From positions 9,412,001 through 9,476,000 of the forward strand of contig NC_081816.1 in the NCBI RefSeq assembly GCF_030704535.1: a stretch of DNA of 64,000 bases, read 5' to 3'. The notes under the pieces are model-generated. The model worked only from the letters and a program-made list of their open reading frames with translations. It did not search any database and was not told where the DNA came from. This document shows positions 50,928-61,110 of the stretch, piece after piece; within the stretch, counting starts at the first letter, position 1, and each line of letters starts with the position of its first letter. This stretch comes from Vitis vinifera. Taxonomy: Eukaryota; Streptophyta; Magnoliopsida; Vitales; Vitaceae. Position numbers and translations under genes: made by a program.

Positions 50928-51200
50928 GGTAAAAATGAGTCAAAGAAGAGAGTTGAGAGAATAAAAGACAAAGAGAATGAGAGAAGAAGAGAAATTTCTT
51001 TCTTACTTAGGGAGGGGATGGGAAGCTCTTTTATAGGCTTTCCAAATGACTTCCATTAATATTCCCATTAATAAATATTAATGGAACTCATAAATAACAT
51101 TAATGGTTTCCATTAATGAGTATTAATGGAAGTCATAAATAATACTTAATTAACATTTATTATAATTAATGTGGTGGTATTCGTTACTTCAGTATTAACA
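50823..51200 (-). repeat. Copia 5' LTR
   Basis: 378 bp, partner of 36225-36564. It is longer because of a TA tract (about 50890-50925) and an extra purine-rich insertion (around 50961-50990). Plus-strand ends TGTTGTGAAATG and AGTATTAACA. Confidence 0.9.
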
Positions 51201-51205
51201 ATAAT

Positions 51206-53507
51206 GAAATATTATCTTATCCATTTTGATTAGTCCTAAAATAGGAAGGATTAAACAAATATATGATCAAATCAAAGTAATTATGATTATTGACAATACT
51301 TTTATAAAACACTTCTAGCATAAAAAACATTTTCAAAAAATAAATTAGATATTTGATAAAATTTGAAAAAAACTTTTACAATTCTCCCGAAAATACTTTT
51401 AGAGGGAACACTTCAAATAAAAACATTGTCAAACTTTTATTCTAAAATATTTTAAATTTTAATGTTTTTCTAAAGATTTATTTTTAGAAGAATCGCTTAT
51501 TAAATTTCTGTTTGACAATATTTTTAGAAAACATTTTTAATATAAAAAGTGTTTTTTTTTTTTTTTAAAAAAAAGAGTAAAATAAACGTTCAACAAAATT
51601 TAGAAAACGCTCTTAAAAATTTGAAAAATCATTTATAATATTTTTTGAAATAGTATTTAATAACTGATTCTTTAAATAAACTTGACTTATATTTATAAAT
51701 TTTTTTTATAAAAATATTAATTAAGACAAGAGAAGTAGAAGAAATTACTGGGATATACTTATTTAATTAAATAATTTTTTAAAGGAAAATTATGTTTTCG
51801 TATACACATGTGGAATAAACACAAAATAAAATTCAAATTAACATATAAATCTAAAAATAATTAAGATTCTGTGTAACTTTCAATAATATAAATGATGCCT
51901 TCATCATAAAATCCAAATTAATTATGAAGGATTACTATTTCTTTTTCAAATGAGTGGGGCACATACTTTTCCCTGTTTCTTATATCTTCTCTGAAGCGTG
52001 AGAGGAAAAGAATGAGATTTTCTTATAACAATCATGCCCATAACAAAAGCAGCCCTCAAATCAAATTGCCTAATCCATGGCTGCAGAGCCTGGGAAGTGG
52101 GAAATGGGGATCAAAGTGGTGCCACATGGCCTGAGGCCACCGAGCACTAAAGACAAAGTGTGGTGGTGGTGCCTCCAAAGGTATGTCAATGAGGCCGGTC
52201 AGTGCTTATCCTACTGCTGTTAGCCAGTCTTGCACCACTCATTGGAATCCCATTTCAAAGCTTGGACCATCTACAAAACCAGCCTGCCTTTTGCGGCCCT
52301 GCTGGTAGGTAGCTCCCAACTCCCAACTCCCCCCACCCTTACCAAACTTATGGTTGCACTGCCTGCTTTTGAGGGTCTACTCAATTTTTTATTTTTTATT
52401 TTTTTATTTTTTTTATTTTTTATTTTTTATTTTACAAATCAAAGGTGGACAATGAACAGAGGAAACCAGCAAAACCAAGTATATTTTCGGTAATGATTTT
52501 GAAAACCATTATTAGAAAATAGTTTTTAAAAATATGTTTATTTATAACAAAAACTTGAAACGTTCTTAATCTGTTTCATGTGTTTTCAAATATTTTTTTT
52601 CTAAAATAATTTTCATATGTTGTGTTTTATTTTCAATCATTCTCCATATTTATATAATTATTTTTAAAAAAATCCCAACAAAACAAATGAAAACAATTAA
52701 AATATATTTTCAAAAAATACTTTGTTTTCAAACCAATCCTCACAAACATATTTTAGGAACAATTAACAACCGAACATATTTTCATATATTTTTTTCTAAA
52801 AACCAAAAAGCTGTTCTTGAGAACAGATCCAAACATAGCCTAGGTCTTCCTGGTTCTTACTTCTCATAGGGCAATGGTTCATGTATGGTGTGTTAAACAT
52901 GTGAGATCCCATATTGTATAAGGGAAGATGTTCCTATCATTATACATATATACAGCGAACTTCTCTTAAGTATGGCCTGCATGGCAGAAATGTTCCCCAA
53001 CTCCTCTGAACCGTGTAAATATGATTTAAAGCGTAGACACGTTTATGACCAATATCTATGCGAGAGAGGTTGAGGGCCATTACAAATCATACCAACTTAA
53101 CCAACCTAAGTTAAAACACACTAAGGTACAACGATCAGCTCATTCCTCCAAATGCCTAGAAAGTATGGATTCAAGCTAAAAGAAACACGCACAAAAAAAG
53201 TAACTGTTTTCTTCATAGATCTATTTGCAGAAAACCAAGTGTACTTGTACACATGCTAATAAGAGCTAAACAAAATTCCTAGCACCAATTAATCAGAATA
53301 GCGATATGGTCAATCTTGCAAAAGCAGAAGCTCAAGAACATCAAACCAATACAAATTTGCCCAATAGAGAAGAAAAATCAGATTTCATTTATGCGATATC
53401 GTGGAAAAATAATATGAGAAATCCTACAAGATGTTACAAACAACCAGTTGCTAATTATGCCTTTCCTAAACTACTCAGCAGAAGAATCCAGGATCTCACA
53501 AGGCACC
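51206..53507. other. AT-rich intergenic spacer
   Basis: No gene recognised. It contains a TTTTATTTTTTA-type low-complexity run (about 52383-52435). The right end (about 53100-53507) probably holds the 3' UTR of the minus-strand GnT-II gene. Confidence 0.5.
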
Positions 53508-54821
53508 TCAACTCGTTGCAGATGGAGATGGATAGTCGCGCAAGTGATACATGTAAGCAAAATTCAAGCACAATTCACGATCCCTTTTGTCCCCCCAGCC
53601 TCCCCAACCTTTGAACCCAGCTTGATACCCAGGCTGTTTCTTATACACATGCACTCCCCATTCTGGTTTGATGTTGACAACCTTATCAATGTCTTCTACA
53701 TCAATCTTCACCGAGCCATGATCAATGCAAGCACCCCTCTCCCCCTGGCCCTGATGAAGACCACACTTCCCAAAGTGAACAGCAGTAGTCCTTGGCCCAC
53801 GTAGTGTGTAAACAGGGCGACCAAATGAGGGGAAAACTGTAGCCCACATTGTTATATCCCAGTTGTACTCATCAAAAGAACAAAATTCTGTAGCCTTCCT
53901 ATGGATTTTCCTCCACACAGTCCGATTAAAGGCATAGCCGATATTTCCCATCCTCTCAGCAATCAGATTCTCCCATCCTTCTCCCTTGGAGTTCACATCA
54001 CATGGTGCTAAATTCACAGCATAGCAATCAGGACATTTCTTTGGCTTCAGAGCTGTGAGTAGCTGCAGGCTGCGATATGCATTAGGGAAAATGAAGTGGT
54101 CTTCCTCTATGAAAAGAATATGACCCGAGTGACCCCGAGTCTCCTCCAATCCATCCCACACTGTGTTCATCATCCACCACCAATGATGCTTCAATGACAC
54201 AATCTTTGGTGACCTATGGTTCCCATACTGATCAGGATTTCCTTCACAATGTTTCTTTCTCGGGTCATCCTTATCCTTGCAGTCTGTTGCTGAGATACCA
54301 GGAAAGCTATTGGGAAAGACATGGGGAGAGTAGGAAGCAAATATCTGTTTCACTTGGCAGAACTCAATGCCTTCCACAATCTTGTTCATCTCCTCAAAAT
54401 ACCCATCATGGCTGACAATAAGTAAAGTTTCACTAATCCCCACTACCTGAGAGAGGCTCTGAACTACAACTCGGAGATACTGAGGTCGATTGTGAACATA
54501 TAGGACAATAGTTATATGATCCTTAGCTAGATTTGGATAAAGATCTATGTTTCTAGGAGGCATCTGGTTGAGCTTGTCCAATCTAATTGACAATTTATTC
54601 TGTTTAGGAAGATTAAGTATTTGTCTATAATGGGAGTAGCTATCATTCAATTTGTAGCCTTCATCTACTTCTTCATCCTGAGGCCCATCAACAAAACTTG
54701 AAATTGAATTCGTTCTAAGGAGAAAAATCAACAGAAAAACGCCTAACAAAGTAATCAAAACCACAGCCAAGAATCTGCGAAGAGCTGCATATCTGATTCT
54801 GGGTTTCTTGTTGGAAGCCAT
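53508..54821 (-). CDS. GNTII: Alpha-1,6-mannosyl-glycoprotein 2-beta-N-acetylglucosaminyltransferase (GnT-II)
   Basis: Golgi type II membrane enzyme that adds GlcNAc from UDP-GlcNAc to the alpha-1,6 mannose arm, completing biantennary complex N-glycans. Intronless, 437 residues from MASNKKPR; an in-frame ATG 18 nt upstream (54839) is possible, but MASNK gives the normal short cytosolic tail. A single membrane span is at about 17-36 (FLAVVLITLLGVFLLIFLL). The lumenal GnT-II (MGAT2 family) domain starts near HITIVLYVHNRPQYLR. The metal/nucleotide-sugar EED motif is at 239-241 (FIEEDHF). WWWMMNTVW and the Cys-rich ECSFDEYNWD-like and GKCGLHQG segments are typical. No breaks. It faces the plus-strand gene at 57050 across about 2.2 kb. 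Confidence 0.95.
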   Translation of the reverse strand: MASNKKPRIRYAALRRFLAVVLITLLGVFLLIFLLRTNSISSFVDGPQDEEVDEGYKLNDSYSHYRQILNLPKQNKLSIRLDKLNQMPPRNIDLYPNLAKDHITIVLYVHNRPQYLRVVVQSLSQVVGISETLLIVSHDGYFEEMNKIVEGIEFCQVKQIFASYSPHVFPNSFPGISATDCKDKDDPRKKHCEGNPDQYGNHRSPKIVSLKHHWWWMMNTVWDGLEETRGHSGHILFIEEDHFIFPNAYRSLQLLTALKPKKCPDCYAVNLAPCDVNSKGEGWENLIAERMGNIGYAFNRTVWRKIHRKATEFCSFDEYNWDITMWATVFPSFGRPVYTLRGPRTTAVHFGKCGLHQGQGERGACIDHGSVKIDVEDIDKVVNIKPEWGVHVYKKQPGYQAGFKGWGGWGDKRDRELCLNFAYMYHLRDYPSPSATS

Positions 54822-56848
54822 GAAGCCGACAACACACAAAGCCTCAAAACCGTTCTGGGGCAGTTATGGTTGCAGCTTCTACCGCTTCAAAGTTCATAAA
54901 AAAAACCAGAAAACCCACCATTCCAAGGAAAGAAAAATCAAAACTTGATAATCAAGCAGTCAATAATAAGAAAAACAGCACCAACCCGTTTGAGAAGAGA
55001 TTGAATGAGCAAAAGGGTAAGCGTCAAAAACCTCCAAAACTGCCCTCACAGTGAGATTGAAGCATCCAAAGCTTCATCAGATTGAATCCCTGAACTCAAA
55101 CCTGAAACCCCAGCCCTCAGATGCTGCAAATCAAATGAACAAAAGAAACAAGGTCCTCTTCTATATGCATATCACAGATCAGAAGAGGAAAAACCCCAAA
55201 TGGGTACTCAAAAAGTCTGATCTTTAAGCTTTGAAACGTGATAAATCTGCGAGATCAACGGAGGAGATTACATGGTTGACCGAGTCTGCACAGCAGAAAA
55301 CAGACTAGGAAGACTCCCGGGATACTTGTCAGCAAAAGACTTTGAAAATGGAAAATTGTAGTTTATCTGATAGTTTAATAAGAGTTTGGAGTTCTAAATC
55401 CGGAAACTTCAAGAGAAGCCCTGAATGCAAAATAATTTCATAATGATATGGGGATTCAATCCATCAATCAGATTCCATCTCTGCATAGAAATAATCTCTT
55501 TTTTTTTGGAATTTTTTTTATCAAATTGAAGGCTGCAGCTTCATAATATCAAATTTTGATTGATAAGTGGTTGACATATGGGCAAGTGACAATGAAAAAA
55601 AAAAAAAAAAAGGTTAAAAAGTGATGAAAGAAATGGCATTTCTCTTATTAAAAATATTTCACCACCATGATTTATTTTAATGAATTTAAAATTTTAAGGT
55701 AATAAATTTGATTTTTATTTTTCAAATTTATTATATCAATCATAATTAAAGAAATGTTAGTTTAGAGAATTAATTAATTAAAAGGAATGAAAAAGTTAAA
55801 AAGTAATCACTTTTTTTTTTCATACAAATGTGATTTATTTATAAGTAGCTTTTAAAAGAAAATATTATTTTTGTAAAAAATAAATAAAAATATTTTAATA
55901 AAAAATAGTTAGATTTTTAAATTGAGAATTATTTCATTATTTTACATTGTAAGAAAGAGAGAGAGCATAAAGCAAGGGATGATGGAATAAGATAAAAGTA
56001 AATTTTATTTATTAAATATAAATTTTTCATGATGTTTTGGTGCAAGTGGCTAGTAGGAATTTTCATAAAGAGGGAAAAGAAAAAGAAAAAGAAAAGATAA
56101 AAATGATGAGGGGGGCATTAGCATTTTCTTGAGTGGAATGAGAGGAGAATACAATGATGGGTCAATCGGCTTACCCATCAAGGAACCAGCAAAATTGGTA
56201 GTATGGTTCATTGTGTGACTTCAAAGTTCAAAGCCACCCACTTTACCTTACCTTCTATGTGTTCTCCCTTGCTTTCCATGGAAAATGGCCTTGCGAAAAT
56301 CATGTTCCTAATGATACATTTCTTGTCAAAGAAGGTGATGTGGTGGAATAATGGAAAGTTTGTTGGTAAAGTTGAGTTTGGTTTCAAAGGGTTCCTCCTC
56401 ATGAGAGAAGTGCTATTTTTGAAATAAATGTTCATAACAACCTCTTCTTGCCATGTACTCCACCTTCCAGATTTCTTTCAAAATATTTGTTGAAAACTAC
56501 ATCTTAACTAAACTAATATTAATACAAATTTAGAGATCACATCTTAAAGTTACATATTTAGAAACTGTATTTTAAAATTGTAGTTACTAATCTCTATAGA
56601 ACCCCTATTTCAAACTAATTTTAAAAAATAAAAATCAAGTGCTTTCAACCATACTTTTTCAAGGTGTCAATGAGCTGCATGCTGTTTGATTGATGAAAGG
56701 CTCTTTTTTCACCCAAAATTCTTGATTTATGATCTAAGGCCAATGGGAAGCTGTCAGTTCATTGACACTTGATGCAACCCCATATGGAGCAGTGTAGCTG
56801 TGTCCACTGACCCACATATGAAGATGCTGGCTCAACACCACATATATC

Positions 56849-56887
<39 letters not shown>

Positions 56888-57049
56888 CCACTTGGGCATG
56901 TTGGTCATATGATGTTAGATAAGGTTAGTATCCAGAATACCAAATATCAGTGCCTCTGCTACATCCATTATCCAAAACCTTATGCATATATGTGATGGTC
57001 AAGAAATGATGGGCAAAGAGACCAGACAGTGAAAAAAAACAGAGAAAAA
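54822..57049. other. Divergent promoter region between GnT-II and the small plastid protein
   Basis: Left part: leader and promoter of minus-strand GnT-II. The middle is AT-rich with no gene. An AG microsatellite at about 56851-56886 lies about 165 bp before the next gene's ATG and could fall in its promoter or leader. Short frames at 56203-56435 are not supported. Confidence 0.5.
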
Positions 57050-57643
57050 ATGGCAGCCAAAGTGGCTCTCTCTTCTTGTTTTTGCACTAGACTTCCACTC
57101 CCTTCCAAATCATCCTCACCATCTTCTCTCACCCACACCCCCACTTCACCAAAGAAAAGGGCACATCATTTTAGCATTCATGCAAAGCTCGGTAAGAGTC
57201 TTGAACTCTTCATCCCCCCATATTCAATTTTGTTGGTTTCTTTCTTGTTTGCATTTTGTTTTTGTGTTTTGGGTCAAAATGAGGCTGAGATGTCAAACTT
57301 TATGGAGATGGGTTTGGTGGTTTTAGGAGGAGGAGATGGAGAGATCAAGCAGGGAGGGAAGAAGAAGTTCATAACTAGAGAAGAAGAACCAGAACAGTAA
57401 GCCTTCAACTATCATCACTTTTCTTTCATCAAAACATTGAAATATCAATTCATATTATATTATATCAGTCATCAACAACAGAGTTTTGTCAACTGTAGGT
57501 ATTGGCAAACAGCAGGAGAAAGGGAAGGGGAGAACCCCATGAAGACCCCCCTTCCTTACATTATCATATTTGGTATGTCCACCCCTTTTGTTATCTTAGC
57601 CATTGCCTTTGCTAATGGTTGGGTTAAGGTACCTGTTCGATGA
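57050..57643 (+). CDS. Small plastid-targeted single-pass membrane protein
   Basis: Three exons inferred from splice consensus and phase: 57050-57191 (CTCG/GTAAGA), 57327-57396 (TTTTAG/GAGG, CA/GTAAGC) and 57499-57643 (TGTAG/GTATTG), giving 118 residues. Residues 1-45 are Ser/Thr/Pro-rich with few acidic residues (VALSSCFCTRLPLPSKSSS), typical of a chloroplast transit peptide. A Gly/Lys/Glu-rich linker precedes EEPEQYWQTAGEREGENP and a C-terminal membrane span (PYIIIFGMSTPFVILAIAFA) ending GWVKVPVR. I do not assign a biochemical function. From memory it resembles small unannotated Arabidopsis thylakoid proteins next to GnT-II (At2g05310). The exon 2 acceptor is the least certain border. Confidence 0.75.
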
Positions 57644-58021
57644 TGTGATTATACTAATCTGATTTGATTAGTAAATCCACCAAGTGCCATCTCATGTATA
57701 AGCATATACTTCTACAGATCTGCTTTGAATTTCCATGTCATGAGTTTTGCTATAGTTTTGTTAATACAACACAATAAGCTTATTATGCCTTGTTCAACAA
57801 AAAAAGGGAGAGGACAGAGGAAGAGAATTATCAGAAAAGGTGATTAAGAATTGCATAATTCTGCTTATAAGGGCAAGATCCTGTTTTTTCTTACATTAGC
57901 TCTCCTTCTAAACCTTAAAAGAAGGCTATTTGGCTTACATTTTCCCAAGCAATATCACTTATACTGAGTAAAACCAACTCAATAAATGTCAACAAAGGAA
58001 AAAAAAAAAAAGTAATGAATT

Positions 58022-61007
58022 TTAGCCTCTGCGAGGCTTGTATAGTACTATTGTGACATGTTTTGTGCAAAACCGATGTGTTGAACTAAGTGCCACCACA
58101 TTCTGGTTCATTTTCTGGATGTACAAATGATTTAAAACGAAGGTTTGAGGTCTTGTTAAAGACTGGGAACTGTCCATGGAGAACGATGGGCCATTTAATG
58201 GTGTGATTTCAGCTTGTGGAGGTAGCTCAGGTGGCTCCCTTTCAAAATCTTGAGCTACAAGCTGTGGGTTGTTATAGCTTGACCCTGGGGAAGAAGGGGA
58301 TTCAGGGTCCTCTGGAACATAATTCTGCACAGTAGATAAACTAATTTCTAAAATAACAGTTGATGTATTCAAACAATCAAAAGCATCTAGGAGGATCGTG
58401 AATACTAAGGATCAAATTACAAGAAAATATATAGCTTCACCCAGTTGTAAGGATCTTTCATGCAATGGAAGAAATCCTGCTGAAACCACACTAAATGAGA
58501 GAAATGTTCATCAAATACTACGGCATTTTTCACATGTAAATGCAACAAACCAAGTTATTTCTGCTGTATGGAGGGTTTTGATCATAAGTTCTTAGTATTT
58601 TTCCTGAAATTTATATGATGAGAATGTGCTAGAGGAGTGGTGGAAACTATCAGTATGTTCTCTATAACCCAATAGGTTGCAGGTGCTGGCATCAAATTTC
58701 ATCTGTTTAACGCATTCACAACCAAATGGAGCCCTAAGATTGTCGCAAGAGGAGTATTAAGATAGCTGTTTTCTGGGAATTTGTTTAGGACTGAACCCAA
58801 GTGCAGGCATAATCCAGAGCCTCACATCCCTGGCCAGGGTATGGAGTGCAAGCAACAGCAAAAGCTTCCCTCCTCAGACAAGCAGCCTAATTTACTTAGA
58901 TGTCAAGGTTGGCCTCGCTTCAAGGTGAAGCCTTAAAGGGGGTAAGCTTCAAAAGCGTAAAAAGGACTTTCCCATCACTACAGAATGCCTCATTGTTGCC
59001 AGTAGATTAAGATTATTTATCAACTAGAGGCTTTACCATAAATCTGTGAAGTTCCTGTAGGATGTTGAATAGCCAGTGGGACTAGAAAGGGGCCCAAGAA
59101 AAAATTTGGTATTCCAGAAAAGATCTTCTTGCCGATTGTATCCAGATATTTCATCTCATTTTCAGGTAAAACTTGCATAAACTAGAATAGAGAGGCATTG
59201 AAACAATGCAGCAGAGAGAGGCATCTTTCCACAAACAATAGTTCTAAGAAAAGGATGCAACGATGATATTTAGAATGAGAAGCATAAGTTTACCTTCAAG
59301 TCCAACACGTTATAGGCATACCCAGTATTATCATAGACCAGAGGCAATTCAGGGGTATTTCTCCACTGTCCATCAACAATAAATCGGAAGTGGTAAATGC
59401 CTAATGGAAGCACCTTTGTAATACTGAACTCTTTGCCTGATCCAGCCAACAGCTCTCTGAGACGGAAAATGATCCATGTTAGTGCTGAAAGCAAAACATG
59501 AGACAACTTGAAAGAAAAAACTTAGAACATATCCTTGTACTTTGATTTCCAGTCATCCCATGATCCCTCAACAGCTACTTGCTTGCCACCATAGTTCCAT
59601 CTGATCTGTATAGTCACCCACCTCCCATGGAGCATGCCCTCATTTTCTGTTGTATTCCCCACCAGTGCACGGCCATGGATCTGCACACTCCTAACCGGTC
59701 TTTGTGAAGGAACCATCAGGGGCTGGAAAAGGAATGAGAAAACAAAATGACTATGGAGTTTTGTATAAATGTTTGTGTTCGTTTCTGCCTAATGAAATGA
59801 ATACTCTGCAGCTACCTGCCAAATTCCACTGAAAAACAGGGCTACCGTTCCTTTTGTAGAGAGCATCTCACATCATATCGACCCGAAAAGGGCCAAAAAA
59901 TTAGGTTTCCAGAGGTAGAATATCACAAATTTTCATGGGTAACTTACAAATTGAAAGTAAACTTTTCTTCAAAGAAAAATTCATCAAGCAAAAGAGTTTT
60001 AATAACTATGGGAATCACAAACTCAAACTCCCTACAGATCAGGGACTGATAGTTACACAAATGAATGTTAGAACTGCCTGTCTAAACACCTGAACGATAC
60101 CGATATACTTCTAAATTAAGACATCAACACTAAGAAAGACTAAATATAGAGATAAAAACTGACCTGAGGAGGGAGCATTATAGCTGTGAGAGAAGGCCCA
60201 AGGTTATGGGAAGGGGCCAAACACACGGATGTTGGAGATGCACCACGCCTAAACTCCACATATTGCTCACACCCTTGGAACTTCTTAATTCCAGAATGGC
60301 CTTCACCATTTATCCCACCACCAACATTGCCCATTACTGAAAATACATAGCCATCCAGTTAGGGCTAAAGGAGGGTTTTTGAAAAATACTTTATAAAACC
60401 AGTTTTTGTGAGCAAAAGATCAGTACCAAACATTAAGACAGAACAAACCAATTGGCTATGAATACACACCATGAAACCCATACTGTGAAAAGTCCATACA
60501 CTGATGGCCTTCTTCCCACTTCTTGACTCCAGAGTTGCCTTCTCCATTTCTTCCATGACTGACATTACCCTTCACTGAAAACTAAAACCCAGTTGGAATC
60601 TAAAGATTGTTTTTCAAAAACGCTTTATAGAAACAAAATTGAACAAGAAATCAATAGCAAAAAAACAAAAGCAGAAAATACCCTTTGACTAAGGGTACAC
60701 ACCATGTGCAGAGTTCATATACTGTTGGCACTCTTCAAACTTCTTGATTCCAGAAGGGCCTTCTCCATCTCTCCCACCATGAGGATTGCCCGTTCCTGAA
60801 AACAAAAATCCAGTTACCATCCAAAAGGATGATTTTGAAAAACACTTAACGGAAACAATTTCAAGAACAAACAAACCAAAAACATCATCAGAACAGACCC
60901 AGCGATTGTCAACACTCACCATGAGTTCCACCTGCAGAGGATTCCATAGACTGATCAAAATCTTCACACTCCTCCACTCCATCTTTCCTAGTACTAACAT
61001 TGCCCAT
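58022..61007 (-). CDS. SnRK1 (SNF1-related kinase) regulatory beta subunit
   Basis: The beta subunit scaffolds and localises the SnRK1 energy-sensing kinase. Exons: 60920-61009 (ATG at 61007), 60703-60795, 60470-60574, 60164-60336, 59541-59722, 59294-59456, 58022-58324. All are GT/AG and in phase, giving 368 residues if every exon is used. The CBM48/glycogen-binding-like domain is in exons 5-6 (QIRWNYGGKQVAVEGSWDDWKSK, FSITKVLPLGIYHFRFIVDGQWR). The C-terminal ASC domain (kinase/gamma binding) is NYVPEDPESP ... HVTIVLYKPRRG. The N-terminus MGN is a myristoylation signal. The first four exons are tandem homologous copies, described separately. Starting at the ATG of the fourth copy (60334) would give 272 residues, nearer the usual beta length. 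Whether this is beta-1 or beta-2 type is not settled. Confidence 0.88.
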
Positions 61008-61110
61008 CCCTGAAACAAAAACCCAGTTAGAATATTTGAAAAACACTTCACAAAAACAGTTCTTTTGAGCAACAAAAACAGAAACAGAACATACCCAAAA
61101 GAAAACAGAG
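60164..61110 (-). repeat. Four tandem copies of the SnRK1-beta N-terminal exon with intron
   Basis: Units of about 215-240 bp contain both exon and intron. Exon copies from upstream to downstream: 60920-61009, 60703-60795, 60470-60574 and 60164-60336 (the last extended at its 3' end). Each follows a TTTCAG acceptor. Three read GN...GR.GEG.SG(I/V)KK(F/W), and the first has a shortened GNVSTRKDG form. Copies 1-3 end CATG/GT. The methionine before GN is present in copies 1 and 4, but is ACG (Thr) in copy 2 and AAG (Lys) in copy 3. Introns share CAGTTAG...TTTTTGAAAAACAC...ACAG motifs, including the one before copy 1. Confidence 0.88.

Larger units (their letters stand above)
36220..51205 (-). mobile_element. 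Ty1/copia LTR retrotransposon, interrupted by a gypsy element
   Basis: The copia element spans 36225-51200 on the minus strand, flanked by the 5-bp duplication ATAAT (36220-36224 and 51201-51205). LTRs: 36225-36564 (3' in element orientation) and 50823-51200 (5'). A purine tract AAGGGGGAG sits next to the 3' LTR (36565-36575). Next to the 5' LTR is TTATCAGCACGA (about 50809-50820), a primer-binding-type sequence often seen in plant copia elements. Without the 9.46-kb insert the element is about 5.5 kb. Coding order on the minus strand (gag, protease, integrase, RT, RNase H) is Ty1/copia. All coding parts are broken. Confidence 0.92.

Noticed and set aside
36225-51200. Endogenous viral (pararetrovirus) insertion
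   Set aside because: The reverse transcriptases come with paired LTRs, target-site duplications, primer-binding sites and integrase, which identify LTR retrotransposons; no viral movement or coat domains were seen.
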